Positions 26,762-35,637 are shown, counted from the first letter of the stretch. The stretch is 64,000 nucleotides of DNA from Planotetraspora phitsanulokensis (GCF_016863295.1 NZ_BOOP01000047.1:1-64000); one strand, 5' to 3'. The notes: generated by a model from the sequence alone, not told the origin. Translations and numbers: made by a program.

Positions 26762-27094
26762 ATGGGCACCTTGTCCAAAGTGATCTACATCGACAGCGCC
26801 GGTCGCGAGTACGCCGTGGATGCGACGGTCGGTGACACGGTCATGGCGACCGCGGTCAAGAACGGCGTCCCCGGGATCGTCGCGGAGTGCGGCGGGAACT
26901 GTTCGTGCGCCACCTGCCACGTGTGGGTGAGCGACGAGTTCGCACCTGTTGTGGGGCCTCCCAATGACATGGAGGAGGACCTGCTCGACATGGGGGTCTC
27001 GGAGCGTCGCGGCACCAGTCGCCTCTCATGCCAGATACGCATCACAGCGGCCCTCGACGGTCTGAGGGTGGAGATCCCTCCGGAGCAGCCATGA
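26762..27094 (+). CDS. 2Fe-2S ferredoxin
   Basis: A 110-residue ferredoxin of the putidaredoxin/rhodocoxin class. The cluster ligands are Cys43, Cys49 and Cys52 in ECGGNCSCATCHVW and Cys90 in RLSCQI; an additional Cys47 is present. ATG 26762 follows GAGAGGA closely. It should carry electrons from the reductase encoded just upstream to the Rieske oxygenase encoded next. It is the first gene of the operon that reaches at least to 35581. Confidence 0.92.
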   Translation: MGTLSKVIYIDSAGREYAVDATVGDTVMATAVKNGVPGIVAECGGNCSCATCHVWVSDEFAPVVGPPNDMEEDLLDMGVSERRGTSRLSCQIRITAALDGLRVEIPPEQP

Positions 27095-27202
27095 CACCCG
27101 GACACGGACACACCGTCGGCCGCCCGGTGGGAGCGCGGACCAGCATCGCGGATCCGATACCGCCAGTCCGGCATCGATCCATCACATGAAGGGGAAACGG
27201 CC

Positions 27203-28489
27203 GTGCTAAGGCAGGACATCAACGAGCTTTTGACGCAGACCGGTCCCGGGACGCCGATGGGCGACTTGTTCCGGCAGTACTGGATTCCCGCGCTGCTCGC
27301 CGAGGAACTCCCGGAGAACGACTCACCGCCGGTGCGCGTGAAGCTCCTGTCCGAACGCTTGATCGCCTTCCGCGACAGCGAAGGGCGATATGGCCTTATC
27401 GACGAATTCTGCGCGCACCGCGGCGCTTCGCTGTGGTTCGGTCGCAATGAGGGGTCCGGACTGCGCTGCCCGTACCACGGCTGGAAATACGACGTCACCG
27501 GCCAGTGCATCGAGGTGCCGTCGGAGGCGGACAACAGCAGCTTCTGTGAGAACGTGAAGCTGCGCGCGTACCCGCTGGTCAAGGTCGGCGACGTCCTGTG
27601 GACCCACATGGGCGACCCGGCCAAGCGGCCGGACCTGCCGGAGTTCGAGTTCGCGCACGTTCCGCCGGAGCAGACCTACACCTCCAAACGGTGGCAGCAG
27701 TGCAACTGGCTGCAGGCGTTCGAGGGCGGCATCGACTCCAGCCACGTGACGTTCCTGCACTCCGGCGGCCTGAAGTCCGACCCGTTGTTCAAGGGCGCCA
27801 AGGGCAACGAGTACAACATGAAGGACACCAAGCCGTTCTTCGAGGTCGCCGACAGCGAGGGCGGGCTCTTCGTCGGCGCCCGTCGCAACGCCGAGGAGGG
27901 CAGCTACTACTGGCGGATCACGCCGTACGTGATGCCGGCCTTCACGATGGTGCCGCCACGCGGTGACCACCCGCTGCACGGCCATTTCTGGGTGCCGATC
28001 GACGACGAGAACTGCTGGACGTACTCCTTCGACTACCACCCGGGCCGTCCGCTGACGGCCGCGGAACGCCAGGCCATGATCGACGGCCACGGAGTGCACA
28101 GCAAGAACATCCCGGGGACCTACCGGCCCATGGCCAACATGGACAACGACTACCTGATCGACCGCGAGGCGCAGAAGCGTGGGGAGACCTACTCCGGCGT
28201 GGCGGGCATCGCCATGCAGGACGCCTCCCTGCAGGAGAGCATGGGGCCGATCGTGGACCGTACGAAGGAGCGGCTGGTCCCGGCCGACAGCGGGATCATC
28301 AAGGCCCGTCAGAAACTGCGCAAGGCGGCGATCGCGCTGCGGGACGAAGGCGTGACGCCTCCCGGGGTGGACACGGCGCACCACCGGGTGCGCTCGGCGG
28401 CGGTTGTGCTGCCGCAGGCCGAGTCGTTCCTGGACTCCTGCCGCGACGCGATCAAGGCCACGCCCGGCGTCCCGCACTCGTCGGTCTGA
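27203..28489 (+). CDS. Rieske non-heme iron oxygenase, phthalate 4,5-dioxygenase type
   Basis: A 428-residue oxygenase subunit. The Rieske cluster ligands are Cys70/His72 (FCAHRGASL) and Cys89/His92 (CPYHGWKYD). The mononuclear iron site is GIDSSHVTFLHS with Asp178, His181 and His186. The order of motifs and the C-terminal segment match the single-subunit, alpha-only group that includes phthalate 4,5-dioxygenase and aromatic O-demethylases, so hydroxylation or demethylation of a carboxylated aromatic is expected. GTG 27203 follows AAGGGG. Electron donors are encoded directly upstream. The exact substrate is unknown. Confidence 0.9.
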   Translation: MLRQDINELLTQTGPGTPMGDLFRQYWIPALLAEELPENDSPPVRVKLLSERLIAFRDSEGRYGLIDEFCAHRGASLWFGRNEGSGLRCPYHGWKYDVTGQCIEVPSEADNSSFCENVKLRAYPLVKVGDVLWTHMGDPAKRPDLPEFEFAHVPPEQTYTSKRWQQCNWLQAFEGGIDSSHVTFLHSGGLKSDPLFKGAKGNEYNMKDTKPFFEVADSEGGLFVGARRNAEEGSYYWRITPYVMPAFTMVPPRGDHPLHGHFWVPIDDENCWTYSFDYHPGRPLTAAERQAMIDGHGVHSKNIPGTYRPMANMDNDYLIDREAQKRGETYSGVAGIAMQDASLQESMGPIVDRTKERLVPADSGIIKARQKLRKAAIALRDEGVTPPGVDTAHHRVRSAAVVLPQAESFLDSCRDAIKATPGVPHSSV

Positions 28490-28490
28490 G

Positions 28491-28994
28491 ATGTCGTCGC
28501 TGCCGATGTATGCGAGCGAAAGCGCCAAGGCGGCCTCCGCGAGCGAGTCGCGCTACCGAATCACCGTGCCGATCGCACCCGCGAGGAACGCCCGCGTCAT
28601 CGCGCTGGACACGAGAGCCGCGTCGGTCGCCCGACGCATCTCCGACGGCCCCTGGGCCAACGCCCGGTTCTACACATGCGAGGCCGCACCCGACCGCGGG
28701 CCGGCGGACGAGTTCCTGCTGTACAGACTCGACGGAGTGCCGGCCGCGCTGGACGACATGCTGAGGGACACCGACGTGGTGGTGATCATGGCGACCGATG
28801 ACTCGGGAGGGACTCGGGCGGCCGCCATCGGCAGCGCCTGCAGCGCGCGCGCCATCACCACGGCGGGGGTGGTGCTCGGCGACGGCTTCGAGGCCGACGA
28901 CGCTGTCGCCGCGCTCCGGCCGCATGCCCGGGTCCTGCTGCTGTCGGCGGATGAAAGCGATGCCTTTGAACTGCTCAGAGCTCTGAGGGTCTAG
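28491..28994 (+). CDS. Uncharacterised protein of the catabolic operon
   Basis: A 167-residue protein starting one base after the oxygenase stop, so coupled translation is likely. No family was recognised. The N-terminal 45 residues are polar; the rest alternates beta strands and helices: DTDVVVIMATDDSGG, AITTAGVVLGDGF and ARVLLLSADESDAFELLRAL, suggesting a small alpha/beta sandwich, perhaps nucleotide-binding-like. No signal peptide or membrane helix. Its place between the oxygenase and an aldolase-type gene suggests a subunit or helper, but no function can be claimed. Confidence 0.65.
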   Translation: MSSLPMYASESAKAASASESRYRITVPIAPARNARVIALDTRAASVARRISDGPWANARFYTCEAAPDRGPADEFLLYRLDGVPAALDDMLRDTDVVVIMATDDSGGTRAAAIGSACSARAITTAGVVLGDGFEADDAVAALRPHARVLLLSADESDAFELLRALRV

Positions 28995-29069
28995 CTCGTG
29001 TCCGACACTCCCTAGCGGGCCGGCAGCCGGACCAGGCCACACGATTTGACGGAGGAAGGCGACGGCGAG

Positions 29070-29903
29070 ATGCCGGAGAAGATCACCCTGCGTACCCTGC
29101 AGCGGATGAAGGACGACGGCCGCAAGATCGTCGGTGTCGTGGCCTGGGACTACCAGATCGCCCGCATCGTCGACCGGGCCGGCGTGGACATCGTCTCGGT
29201 GGGCGACACGGTCGGCGTGAACCTGTGGGGGCACTCCAACCCCTTCGAGGTCACGATGGACCAGATGATCCTGGTGACGCAGGCGGTCCGCCGGGGGGTG
29301 AGCAGGGCCCTGCTCAGCGCCGACTTCCCGTTCGGCCCCCTGCAGGAGGGCACGGACAGCGCCGTGCGGGCGGCCATCCGGTTCGTCAAGGAGGCCGGCG
29401 TCGACATGGTCAAGCTGGACGGGGCCTCGGACTTCCTCGACTCCGTCACGGCGATCACTCGTGCGGGCATTCCGGTGTTCGCGCAGTTCGGGATCACCCC
29501 GCAGACCGCGCTGCGCTACGGGGTCGAATACAACGCGATCCCGTCGAGCCACGACCAGGTGCCGGTGGCGATGAAGGACGCTCTGGTCGCCGAGGCCAAG
29601 CGACTGGAGGAGGCGGGCGCCGTACTGCTCAACTTCACCAACTCCGGACCGATCGTCGGAGCCGCCGTCGCCGAGGCCGTCTCCATTCCGGTCGTCGGAG
29701 GATTCGGCGGCGGCCCGTGGCTCGACGGCCGGATGCGCATGGCGCACGCCGCCATCGGCTATGCCGCGTCGGCCATCGACAACCCTCCTGACACCTACGC
29801 GAACGTCGCACGGACAACCCTCGACGCGATCACGGCCTATGCCGAGGACGTGCGCTCCGCACGTCAGGTCGCCGGAGGCATCCCCGTGCCGCCCGCCCCC
29901 TGA
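29070..29903 (+). CDS. Ketopantoate hydroxymethyltransferase-like (PanB-family) protein
   Basis: A 277-residue TIM-barrel protein of the PanB/PEP-mutase superfamily. Family motifs are clear: AWDYQIARIVDRAGVDIVSVGD, read as AWDYQIARI and GVDIVSVGDTVG, LLSADFPFG, and AGIPVFAQFGITPQ. The metal Asp residues are kept, but the third ligand motif reads VKLDG instead of VKLEG, and the segment of the catalytic Glu (usually LLEC) reads LLNFTNSGP. It is therefore unlikely to make ketopantoate and may do another aldol, retro-aldol or C-C lyase step on a pathway intermediate. ATG 29070 with GAAGG upstream is preferred over TTG 29046. Confidence 0.82.
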   Translation: MPEKITLRTLQRMKDDGRKIVGVVAWDYQIARIVDRAGVDIVSVGDTVGVNLWGHSNPFEVTMDQMILVTQAVRRGVSRALLSADFPFGPLQEGTDSAVRAAIRFVKEAGVDMVKLDGASDFLDSVTAITRAGIPVFAQFGITPQTALRYGVEYNAIPSSHDQVPVAMKDALVAEAKRLEEAGAVLLNFTNSGPIVGAAVAEAVSIPVVGGFGGGPWLDGRMRMAHAAIGYAASAIDNPPDTYANVARTTLDAITAYAEDVRSARQVAGGIPVPPAP

Positions 29904-29979
29904 CCCTGTCCACTCTCACCCGGCACTGCCCGCGTCACGAACCGAGGCGCCCGGCAGGCGACCACGAGGAGCACCGTCC

Positions 29980-30828
29980 ATGCCCACCGCCGTTGTCGAC
30001 GGGATCACCACCCGCTACGAGGTGGCCGGCTCCGGCCCGCCGCTGCTGATGTTCTCTCCCGGCGGTTTCGACTCCAGCCTGGAGAGTTGGCGGACGGTGG
30101 GGATCTACCGGCGCCTGCGGCTGCTCGATCACCTCAGCGAGAAGTACACCTGCATCGCCTTCGACCGGCGGGAGTCGGGCCGGTCCGGCGGCCGGCTGCA
30201 ACGGATCTCGTGGGCCGACTACGTGGCGCAGGGTGTGGGACTACTCGATCATCTGGGCATCGCGCAGGCGCATCTGATCGGCGGCTGCGTCGGCTGCTCC
30301 AGCGTCGCGGCCGTCGGGGTGGCACATCGGGAGCGCGTCCTGAGCATGGTGCTGTACTCGCCGGCGGGCGGGGTGAAATACCGCATGAAGCAGCACGCCC
30401 GGTTCGGCCGGCACCTGGCCTATGCGGGCGCCCACGGCCTGGAACAGGTGGCGGGGCTCGCGAAGATCTCGGACCTGGGTTTCTCCGCGGAGCCCCGGCT
30501 GGGCCCCTGGGCGAGCGTGCTCCGCGGCGATCCGGAGTTCGCCGACATGTACGTGCGTACGGACCCGGACCGCTATCAGGTGCTGGTCAGCGGCATGGCC
30601 CGGCTGCTGTTCGACCGCGACACGGTTCCCGGACCGGAACCGGAGGACCTTCTGCGGCTCGACATCCCCGCGCTCGTGATCCCCGGGCAGGACGACTCAC
30701 ACGCGCCGTCGGCCGCCCGTTACCTCCAGGAGTGCCTCCCACGCGCGGAGTACTGGGACGTCCCGGTGGCCGAGCAGACGGAGGAGACGGCTCCCGCCCG
30801 GATACTGCGGTTCCTGGACGGCGCGTAG
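29980..30828 (+). CDS. Alpha/beta hydrolase with cysteine nucleophile
   Basis: A 282-residue hydrolase. The fold is clear from FSPGGFDSS (oxyanion loop, 25-33), FDRRESGRSGG and the elbow LIGGCVGCSS, where Cys103 stands at the nucleophile position in place of Ser. The acid and His are probably in PGQDDSHAPSA. Cys nucleophiles are known from dienelactone hydrolases, which open lactones in aromatic catabolism, so a lactone or C-C bond hydrolase is a fair guess. ATG 29980 follows GAGGAG. It lies inside the catabolic operon, 76 bases after the PanB-like gene. Confidence 0.82.
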   Translation: MPTAVVDGITTRYEVAGSGPPLLMFSPGGFDSSLESWRTVGIYRRLRLLDHLSEKYTCIAFDRRESGRSGGRLQRISWADYVAQGVGLLDHLGIAQAHLIGGCVGCSSVAAVGVAHRERVLSMVLYSPAGGVKYRMKQHARFGRHLAYAGAHGLEQVAGLAKISDLGFSAEPRLGPWASVLRGDPEFADMYVRTDPDRYQVLVSGMARLLFDRDTVPGPEPEDLLRLDIPALVIPGQDDSHAPSAARYLQECLPRAEYWDVPVAEQTEETAPARILRFLDGA

Positions 30829-30948
30829 GGCGCCGGACGCTCGGCGCCCTACGCGAGGCGGCACCGGCGGGCGGGCTCCGGAGCCAGAGAAAAGGTCATA
30901 GGTCAGCAAGCTGGGTGCGTTGGACGGGCCCAAAAATGAGGAGACGGC

Positions 30949-32067
30949 ATGGCAGAGCAGGTGCTGGCAGCGGTCAGGACCGGGCCCGGCACAACCGAAC
31001 TACGCGAGTTCTCGATGCCGGACATCCCCGACGACGGCGCCCTGCTCAAGGTCGAGGTCGCCGGGATCTGCGGCACTGACGTGAAGATGTACGCCAAGCC
31101 ACCGTTCGCGGATCCGGTGATCATGGGCCACGAGAACGTCGGCGTCATCGTGAAGGCGGGACGCACGTTCGCCGAGCGCAAGGGCCTGAAGGAAGGCGAC
31201 CGCGTTTTCGTCGAGCACTACGTCGGCTGTTTCCGCTGCGATTGGTGCCACCAGGGCGAGTACCGTCACTGCGAGGCGACCGACTGGCGTACCAACCCCG
31301 ACGCCCGCCGCTACGGCTATACCTCCGCGAACAACCCCTACCACCTGTGGGGCGGCTTCTCGCAATACCTCTACCTGCCCTGGAACTCGGTGACGCACCG
31401 CGTTCCAGACGGTGTCTCCGCCGAACTCGCGGGACTGGTGACGCCGCTTTCGAACGGCATCGAGTGGGCGCTGGTCACCGCGGGCGTCGGCTACGCCTCA
31501 ACAGTCCTCATCCAGGGCCCCGGGCAGCAGGGACTGTCCCAGGTCGTCGCCTGCAAGCAGGCCGGCGCCTCCCGCATCATCGTCACCGGGACGACGAGGG
31601 ACACCGCGCGGCTCGCTCTGGCGAAGGAGTTGGGAGCAGACGACGTCATCGACGTCACGCGGGAGGACGCCCTCCAGCGCGTACTGGAGATCACCGGCGG
31701 CAGGGGGGTCGACGTCGTGCTGGACTGCACGGCCGGCGCCGGTACCGCGCCCATCCTGCTCGGCATCGACGCGCTCAAACGCCGCGAGGGCACGATGGTG
31801 GTCCAGGGCGAGCTCGCCGCCTTCCCCGACTTCCCGCTCAAGAAGGTCACAGAGAAGTCCATCAGCATCAAGAGCGCCCGCGGCCACAGTTACCGTTCCT
31901 GTGAGCTCGCCCTCGAACAGCTCGCCTCCGGACGCTTCCCGCTGGAAAAGCTCAGCACCCACAGCTTCGGCCTGAAGGACGTCGACCGCGCCATCCGGAC
32001 CGTCGGCGGCGAGGGTGCCACGGACGTCGTCCATGTCTCCCTGCTGCCCTGGGCGGAGGAAGCGTGA
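30949..32067 (+). CDS. Zinc-dependent alcohol dehydrogenase
   Basis: A 372-residue medium-chain dehydrogenase. Catalytic zinc ligands are Cys41 (GICGTD) and His61/Glu62 (GHEN); structural zinc is held by Cys94, 97, 100 and 108 (VGCFRCDWCHQGEYRHC). The NAD(P)-binding loop is GPGQQG at 190-195. It should oxidise an alcohol or dihydrodiol intermediate, for instance the cis-diol made by the Rieske oxygenase, although such diols are usually handled by other families. Its last bases overlap the next gene by four (ATGA type). A second, broken copy of a related dehydrogenase tail is present near 50.6-50.8 kb. Confidence 0.9.
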   Translation: MAEQVLAAVRTGPGTTELREFSMPDIPDDGALLKVEVAGICGTDVKMYAKPPFADPVIMGHENVGVIVKAGRTFAERKGLKEGDRVFVEHYVGCFRCDWCHQGEYRHCEATDWRTNPDARRYGYTSANNPYHLWGGFSQYLYLPWNSVTHRVPDGVSAELAGLVTPLSNGIEWALVTAGVGYASTVLIQGPGQQGLSQVVACKQAGASRIIVTGTTRDTARLALAKELGADDVIDVTREDALQRVLEITGGRGVDVVLDCTAGAGTAPILLGIDALKRREGTMVVQGELAAFPDFPLKKVTEKSISIKSARGHSYRSCELALEQLASGRFPLEKLSTHSFGLKDVDRAIRTVGGEGATDVVHVSLLPWAEEA

Positions 32068-32753
32068 GCATCGTCGTCCGCAACCCGCGCCGTACGGACA
32101 AGTCGACGGTCGATGCCCTCGGCGGGTTCGGCGTATCCACCATCCACGAGGCACAGGGACGCACCGGGTTGCTCGCGCCCGCCCTGCGCCCCATCTACTC
32201 CGGCGCGCACATCGCGGGCACTGCGGTCACGGTGAGCGTGCCGCCGGCGGACAACTGGATGATCCACGTGGCGGTGGAGCAGTGCCAGGACGGTGACGTC
32301 CTCGTCGTCGCGCCCACCTCCCCCTCGGAGGCCGGCTACTTCGGCGAGCTGCTCGCCACGTCGCTCGCCGCACGCGGCGTACGGGGGCTGATCATCGACG
32401 CCGGCTGCCGCGACGTCGCCGAACTGCAGCGGATGGGGTTCCCCGTGTGGGCGCGGCACATCTGCGCGTTCGGCACGGTGAAGGAGACCCTGGGCGACGT
32501 CAACGTCGGCGTGGCCTGCGCCGGCCAGTGGATCGAGCCGGGAGACGTGGTCGTCGCGGACGACGACGGGGTCGTGGTCGTCCAGCGTCGCCGGGCAGCA
32601 CAGGTGCTGGAGGCGTCGCAGGCGCGGGAAGAGCGGGAGGCGGTGCTCCGCGAGCGCTACGCCCGCGGGGAACTCGGCCTCGACGTCAATTCCATGCGCG
32701 AACGGCTGGCGCAAAAGGGGCTGACCTACGTCGACCAGGGGCCGGACGAGTGA
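32064..32753 (+). CDS. ligK: 4-carboxy-4-hydroxy-2-oxoadipate aldolase (RraA-like)
   Basis: A 229-residue class II aldolase of the LigK/ProA/HMG-aldolase family. The active-site elements are GELLATSLAARGVRG (94-108) and DAGCRD with the Arg116-Asp117 pair that binds metal and activates water; the sequence after 180 is the helical tail typical of CHA aldolases. It splits 4-carboxy-4-hydroxy-2-oxoadipate (CHA) to pyruvate and oxaloacetate, the last step of the protocatechuate 4,5-cleavage and gallate pathways, in the cytosol. Its start overlaps the dehydrogenase stop, and LigJ, which makes its substrate, is encoded next. Confidence 0.9.
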   Translation: MSIVVRNPRRTDKSTVDALGGFGVSTIHEAQGRTGLLAPALRPIYSGAHIAGTAVTVSVPPADNWMIHVAVEQCQDGDVLVVAPTSPSEAGYFGELLATSLAARGVRGLIIDAGCRDVAELQRMGFPVWARHICAFGTVKETLGDVNVGVACAGQWIEPGDVVVADDDGVVVVQRRRAAQVLEASQAREEREAVLRERYARGELGLDVNSMRERLAQKGLTYVDQGPDE

Positions 32754-32790
32754 ACCGGCCGCCGGGCTCTCACAGAAAGCACACGCACCG

Positions 32791-33813
32791 ATGATCATCG
32801 ATTGCCATGGGCACTACACCACGGCGCCGCGGCAACACCAGGCGTTCCGCGACGCGCAGCTCGCCCGGCTCGCCGACGCCTCCCTGCCCGCGCCGGCCCC
32901 GGCCGAGATCAGCGACGACGAGATCCGCGAGAGCGTCGAGAACAACCAGCTGAAGCTGATGCGCGAGCGCGGCGCCGATCTGACGCTCTTCTCGCCGAAG
33001 GCCTCAGGGATGGAGCACCACGTACCCGACCCGGAGACCGCACGCGTATGGGCGCGGGTGAGCAACGACCTCGTCCACCGGGTGGTCGGCCTGTTCCCGC
33101 ACTACTTCGCCGGCGTGTGCCAGCTGCCCCAGACACCCGGCGGCACGCTCGACGACGCGGCGGCCGAACTCCGCAGGTGCGTGGAGAACCTCGGCTTCGT
33201 CGGGTGCAACCTCAACCCGGACCCGTCCGGCGGGTACTGGACCTCGCCGCCGCTGACCGACGAGTACTGGTTCCCCCTGTACGAGGCGATGGTGGAGCTC
33301 GACGTCCCGGCGATGATCCACGTCTCGACGTCCTGCAACCCGAGCTTCCACACCCTCGGCGCGCACTACCTCAACGCCGACACCTCGGTGTTCATGCAAC
33401 TCGTCCAGGCAGACCTGTTCGACCGCTTCCCCACCCTGCGGTTCGTCATCCCGCACGGCGGCGGAGCTGTGCCCTACCACTGGGGCCGCTACCGGGGCCT
33501 GGCCGTACGGATGGGTCGTCCGGACCCGTCGGAACACGTCATGAAGAACGTCTTCTTCGATACGTGCGTGTACCACCAGGCCGGCATCGACCTTCTGCAC
33601 CGCGTCGTCCCCGCGGACAACATCCTGTTCGCGTCGGAGATGCTGGGTGCCGTCCGCGGCGTCGACCCCGAGACCGGGATCGCCTGGGACGACACCAAGC
33701 GTTACGTCGACCGGGCCGACCTCACCGACGAGCAGCGGCACAAGGTCTACGAGGCGAACACCCTGCGCGTCTATCCCCGACTGCACGCGCGACTGACCGC
33801 GGAAGGCAGGTAG
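32791..33813 (+). CDS. ligJ: 4-oxalomesaconate hydratase
   Basis: A 340-residue amidohydrolase-superfamily protein closely matching LigJ. Metal ligands and landmarks: His6 and His8 (IIDCHGHYTT), His177 (MIHVSTSCN), His222 (IPHGGGAVPYHWGR), and Glu283 in ASEMLGAVRG, the family's catalytic acid/base. The signature NLNPDPSGGYWTSPPLTDEYW, read as NLNPDPSGG and WTSPPLTDEYW, is characteristic. It hydrates 4-oxalomesaconate to CHA, the substrate of LigK, whose gene ends 37 bases upstream. This pair fixes the lower pathway of the island. Confidence 0.94.
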   Translation: MIIDCHGHYTTAPRQHQAFRDAQLARLADASLPAPAPAEISDDEIRESVENNQLKLMRERGADLTLFSPKASGMEHHVPDPETARVWARVSNDLVHRVVGLFPHYFAGVCQLPQTPGGTLDDAAAELRRCVENLGFVGCNLNPDPSGGYWTSPPLTDEYWFPLYEAMVELDVPAMIHVSTSCNPSFHTLGAHYLNADTSVFMQLVQADLFDRFPTLRFVIPHGGGAVPYHWGRYRGLAVRMGRPDPSEHVMKNVFFDTCVYHQAGIDLLHRVVPADNILFASEMLGAVRGVDPETGIAWDDTKRYVDRADLTDEQRHKVYEANTLRVYPRLHARLTAEGR

Positions 33814-33816
33814 ACC

Positions 33817-34809
33817 ATGTCCCGGCTGCATCTCACTTTCGCCTGCGGCGACTACGACCGCACACGGGCCCTCGCCGAGGAGACGATCCGCCCCGACGGG
33901 ATCGACCTGACCTATCTGCGGCTGCCCGTCGAGGAGACGTTCTTCCGCATGATGCGTCACCACGAGTTCGAGGTGGCGGAGCTGTCGCTGTCCTCCTACG
34001 TCGTCTCGCTGTCTGCTGAGAACCCGCCGTTCGTGGCCCTGCCGGTCTTCACCTCCCGGATGTTCCGGCACGGGTCGCTGTACTGCCACGCCGACGCCGG
34101 CATCTCCGCGCCGGAGGATCTGCGGGGGAAGATCGTCGGCACGCCGGAGTACCAGCTCACCGCCTGCGTGTGGATGCGCGGCATCCTCGGCGACCGGCAC
34201 GGCGTCCCCTTCGACTCGGTCACCTACGTCACGGGAGGACAGGAGACGGCCGGCCGCATCGAGAAGGCGAGCCTCCGCCTGCCGGAGTCGGTGCGGATCA
34301 GCCGCATCCCCGACGACAGGACACTCTCCGCGATGCTGGCCGAGGGTGAGATCGACGCCCTGTGCACTCCGCGCGTGCCGAGCCCGTTCGCCGCCGGCGA
34401 CCCCCGGGTGCGGCGGGTGTTCACCGACGTCGTCGGCAGCGAGAAGGAGTACTACGCGGCGACGGGCATCTTCCCGATCATGCACGTGGTCGTGATCCGG
34501 CGCGATGTGTACGACCGCCATCCCTGGGTCGCCCAGTCGCTCTACAAGGCCCTGCTGGCGGCCAAGGAGGAGGCGTACGCCAACCTCTACGACACCTCGG
34601 CGCTGCGGTTCATGCTTCCCTGGCTGACCCCGCAACTGGAGGAGGCACGAGCCTTCCTGGGCAGGGACTACTGGTCCTACGGGCTCGAAGGCAACCACGA
34701 GACACTGGCCACCTTCCTTCGCTACCACCACGAGCAGGGGCTGTCGGGGCGGCTGTGGAAGCCCGAGGAACTGTTCGCTCCCGAGTCGACGGAGTCGGCG
34801 GTCATCTGA
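33817..34809 (+). CDS. 4,5-dihydroxyphthalate decarboxylase-type protein
   Basis: A 330-residue cytoplasmic protein of the phthalate-decarboxylase (Pht5) family, which has a periplasmic-binding-protein fold but no signal peptide. Motifs are TFACGDYDRTRALAEETI, IDLTYLRLPVEETFFRMMRH, split here from EFEVAELSLSSYVVSL, and GTPEYQLTACVWMRGIL. Family members decarboxylate 4,5-dihydroxyphthalate to protocatechuate or related hydroxylated diacids. It starts three bases after ligJ, so it is in the same operon. A second, more divergent member is encoded at 39661. A carboxylated aromatic substrate for the island fits well. Confidence 0.85.
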   Translation: MSRLHLTFACGDYDRTRALAEETIRPDGIDLTYLRLPVEETFFRMMRHHEFEVAELSLSSYVVSLSAENPPFVALPVFTSRMFRHGSLYCHADAGISAPEDLRGKIVGTPEYQLTACVWMRGILGDRHGVPFDSVTYVTGGQETAGRIEKASLRLPESVRISRIPDDRTLSAMLAEGEIDALCTPRVPSPFAAGDPRVRRVFTDVVGSEKEYYAATGIFPIMHVVVIRRDVYDRHPWVAQSLYKALLAAKEEAYANLYDTSALRFMLPWLTPQLEEARAFLGRDYWSYGLEGNHETLATFLRYHHEQGLSGRLWKPEELFAPESTESAVI

Positions 34810-34840
34810 TGACGCGCCGGCTCAGGATGCGTAAGGCACG

Positions 34841-35581
34841 ATGAGACTGGTCCTGCTTCGCCACGGCGAGAGCGAGTGGAACTCCAAGAACCTGTTCACC
34901 GGGTGGGTCGACGTCGACCTGACGCCGTTGGGTGAGGTGCAGGCACGGCAGGGCGGTCGACTGCTGCGCGAGGCCGGGTTGCTGCCGACCGTGGTGCACA
35001 CCTCCCTGCTCACGCGGGCGGTGCGCACCGGGAATCTCGCGCTGGAGGCCGCCGGCCGGGTCTGGATCCCGGTCGGCCGGCACTGGCGGCTCAACGAGCG
35101 GCACTACGGCGCGCTGCAGGGCAAGGAGAAAAGGGAGATCCTCCAAAAGTACGGCGAGGAGCGGTTCCGGCTCTGGCGCCGGTCGTACGACGTGCCACCG
35201 CCGCCGGTCGACCCCGACGACGAGTGGCAGGTGGCGAGCGACCCGCGCTACGCCGCGGTGCCCCGTGACCTCATGCCGCAGGCCGAGTCACTCGCCGACG
35301 TCATCGCCCGTCTGCTGCCCTACTGGTACGACGTCATCGCACCCGACCTGCGCGCCGGGCATACGGTGCTGGTCGTGGCGCACAGCAACTCGCTGCGGGC
35401 ACTCGTCGCGCACCTCGACCGCCTGGACCGTGAGGAGGTCATGGCGCTGAACATCCCGACGGGCATTCCCCTGCGCTATGACCTCGACGAGGATCTGAAT
35501 CCGGTCCAGCGCGGCGGCCGCTACCTCGACCCGGAAGCGGCCGCCGCGGGCGCCCAGGCGGTGGCGGACCAGGGGCGTTAG
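34841..35581 (+). CDS. Phosphoglycerate mutase homologue (histidine phosphatase superfamily)
   Basis: A 246-residue member of the 2,3-bisphosphoglycerate-dependent mutase family. The catalytic His8 lies in [10 protein letters not shown], and [26 protein letters not shown] and [12 protein letters not shown] are typical of true mutases. The second histidine motif reads [12 protein letters not shown], with Ser in place of the usual Gly of HGNS. Being last in an aromatic catabolic operon it is probably not the housekeeping enzyme; it may help glycolytic or gluconeogenic flux from pyruvate and oxaloacetate or act as a phosphatase. The start ATG lies 31 bases after the decarboxylase stop. Confidence 0.85.
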   Translation: MRLVLLRHGESEWNSKNLFTGWVDVDLTPLGEVQARQGGRLLREAGLLPTVVHTSLLTRAVRTGNLALEAAGRVWIPVGRHWRLNERHYGALQGKEKREILQKYGEERFRLWRRSYDVPPPPVDPDDEWQVASDPRYAAVPRDLMPQAESLADVIARLLPYWYDVIAPDLRAGHTVLVVAHSNSLRALVAHLDRLDREEVMALNIPTGIPLRYDLDEDLNPVQRGGRYLDPEAAAAGAQAVADQGR

Positions 35582-35626
35582 GGGGCGGCGGGATCACCTC
35601 GTTGACACCGATCATTGTTGGACTTA

Positions 35627-35637
35627 TGGTCATACCA
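35627..35637. promoter_or_regulatory. GntR operator-like site 4
   Basis: TGGTCATACCA matches TGGT-N3-ACCA fully. It lies 84 bases upstream of the second bicupin gene. Confidence 0.7.
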
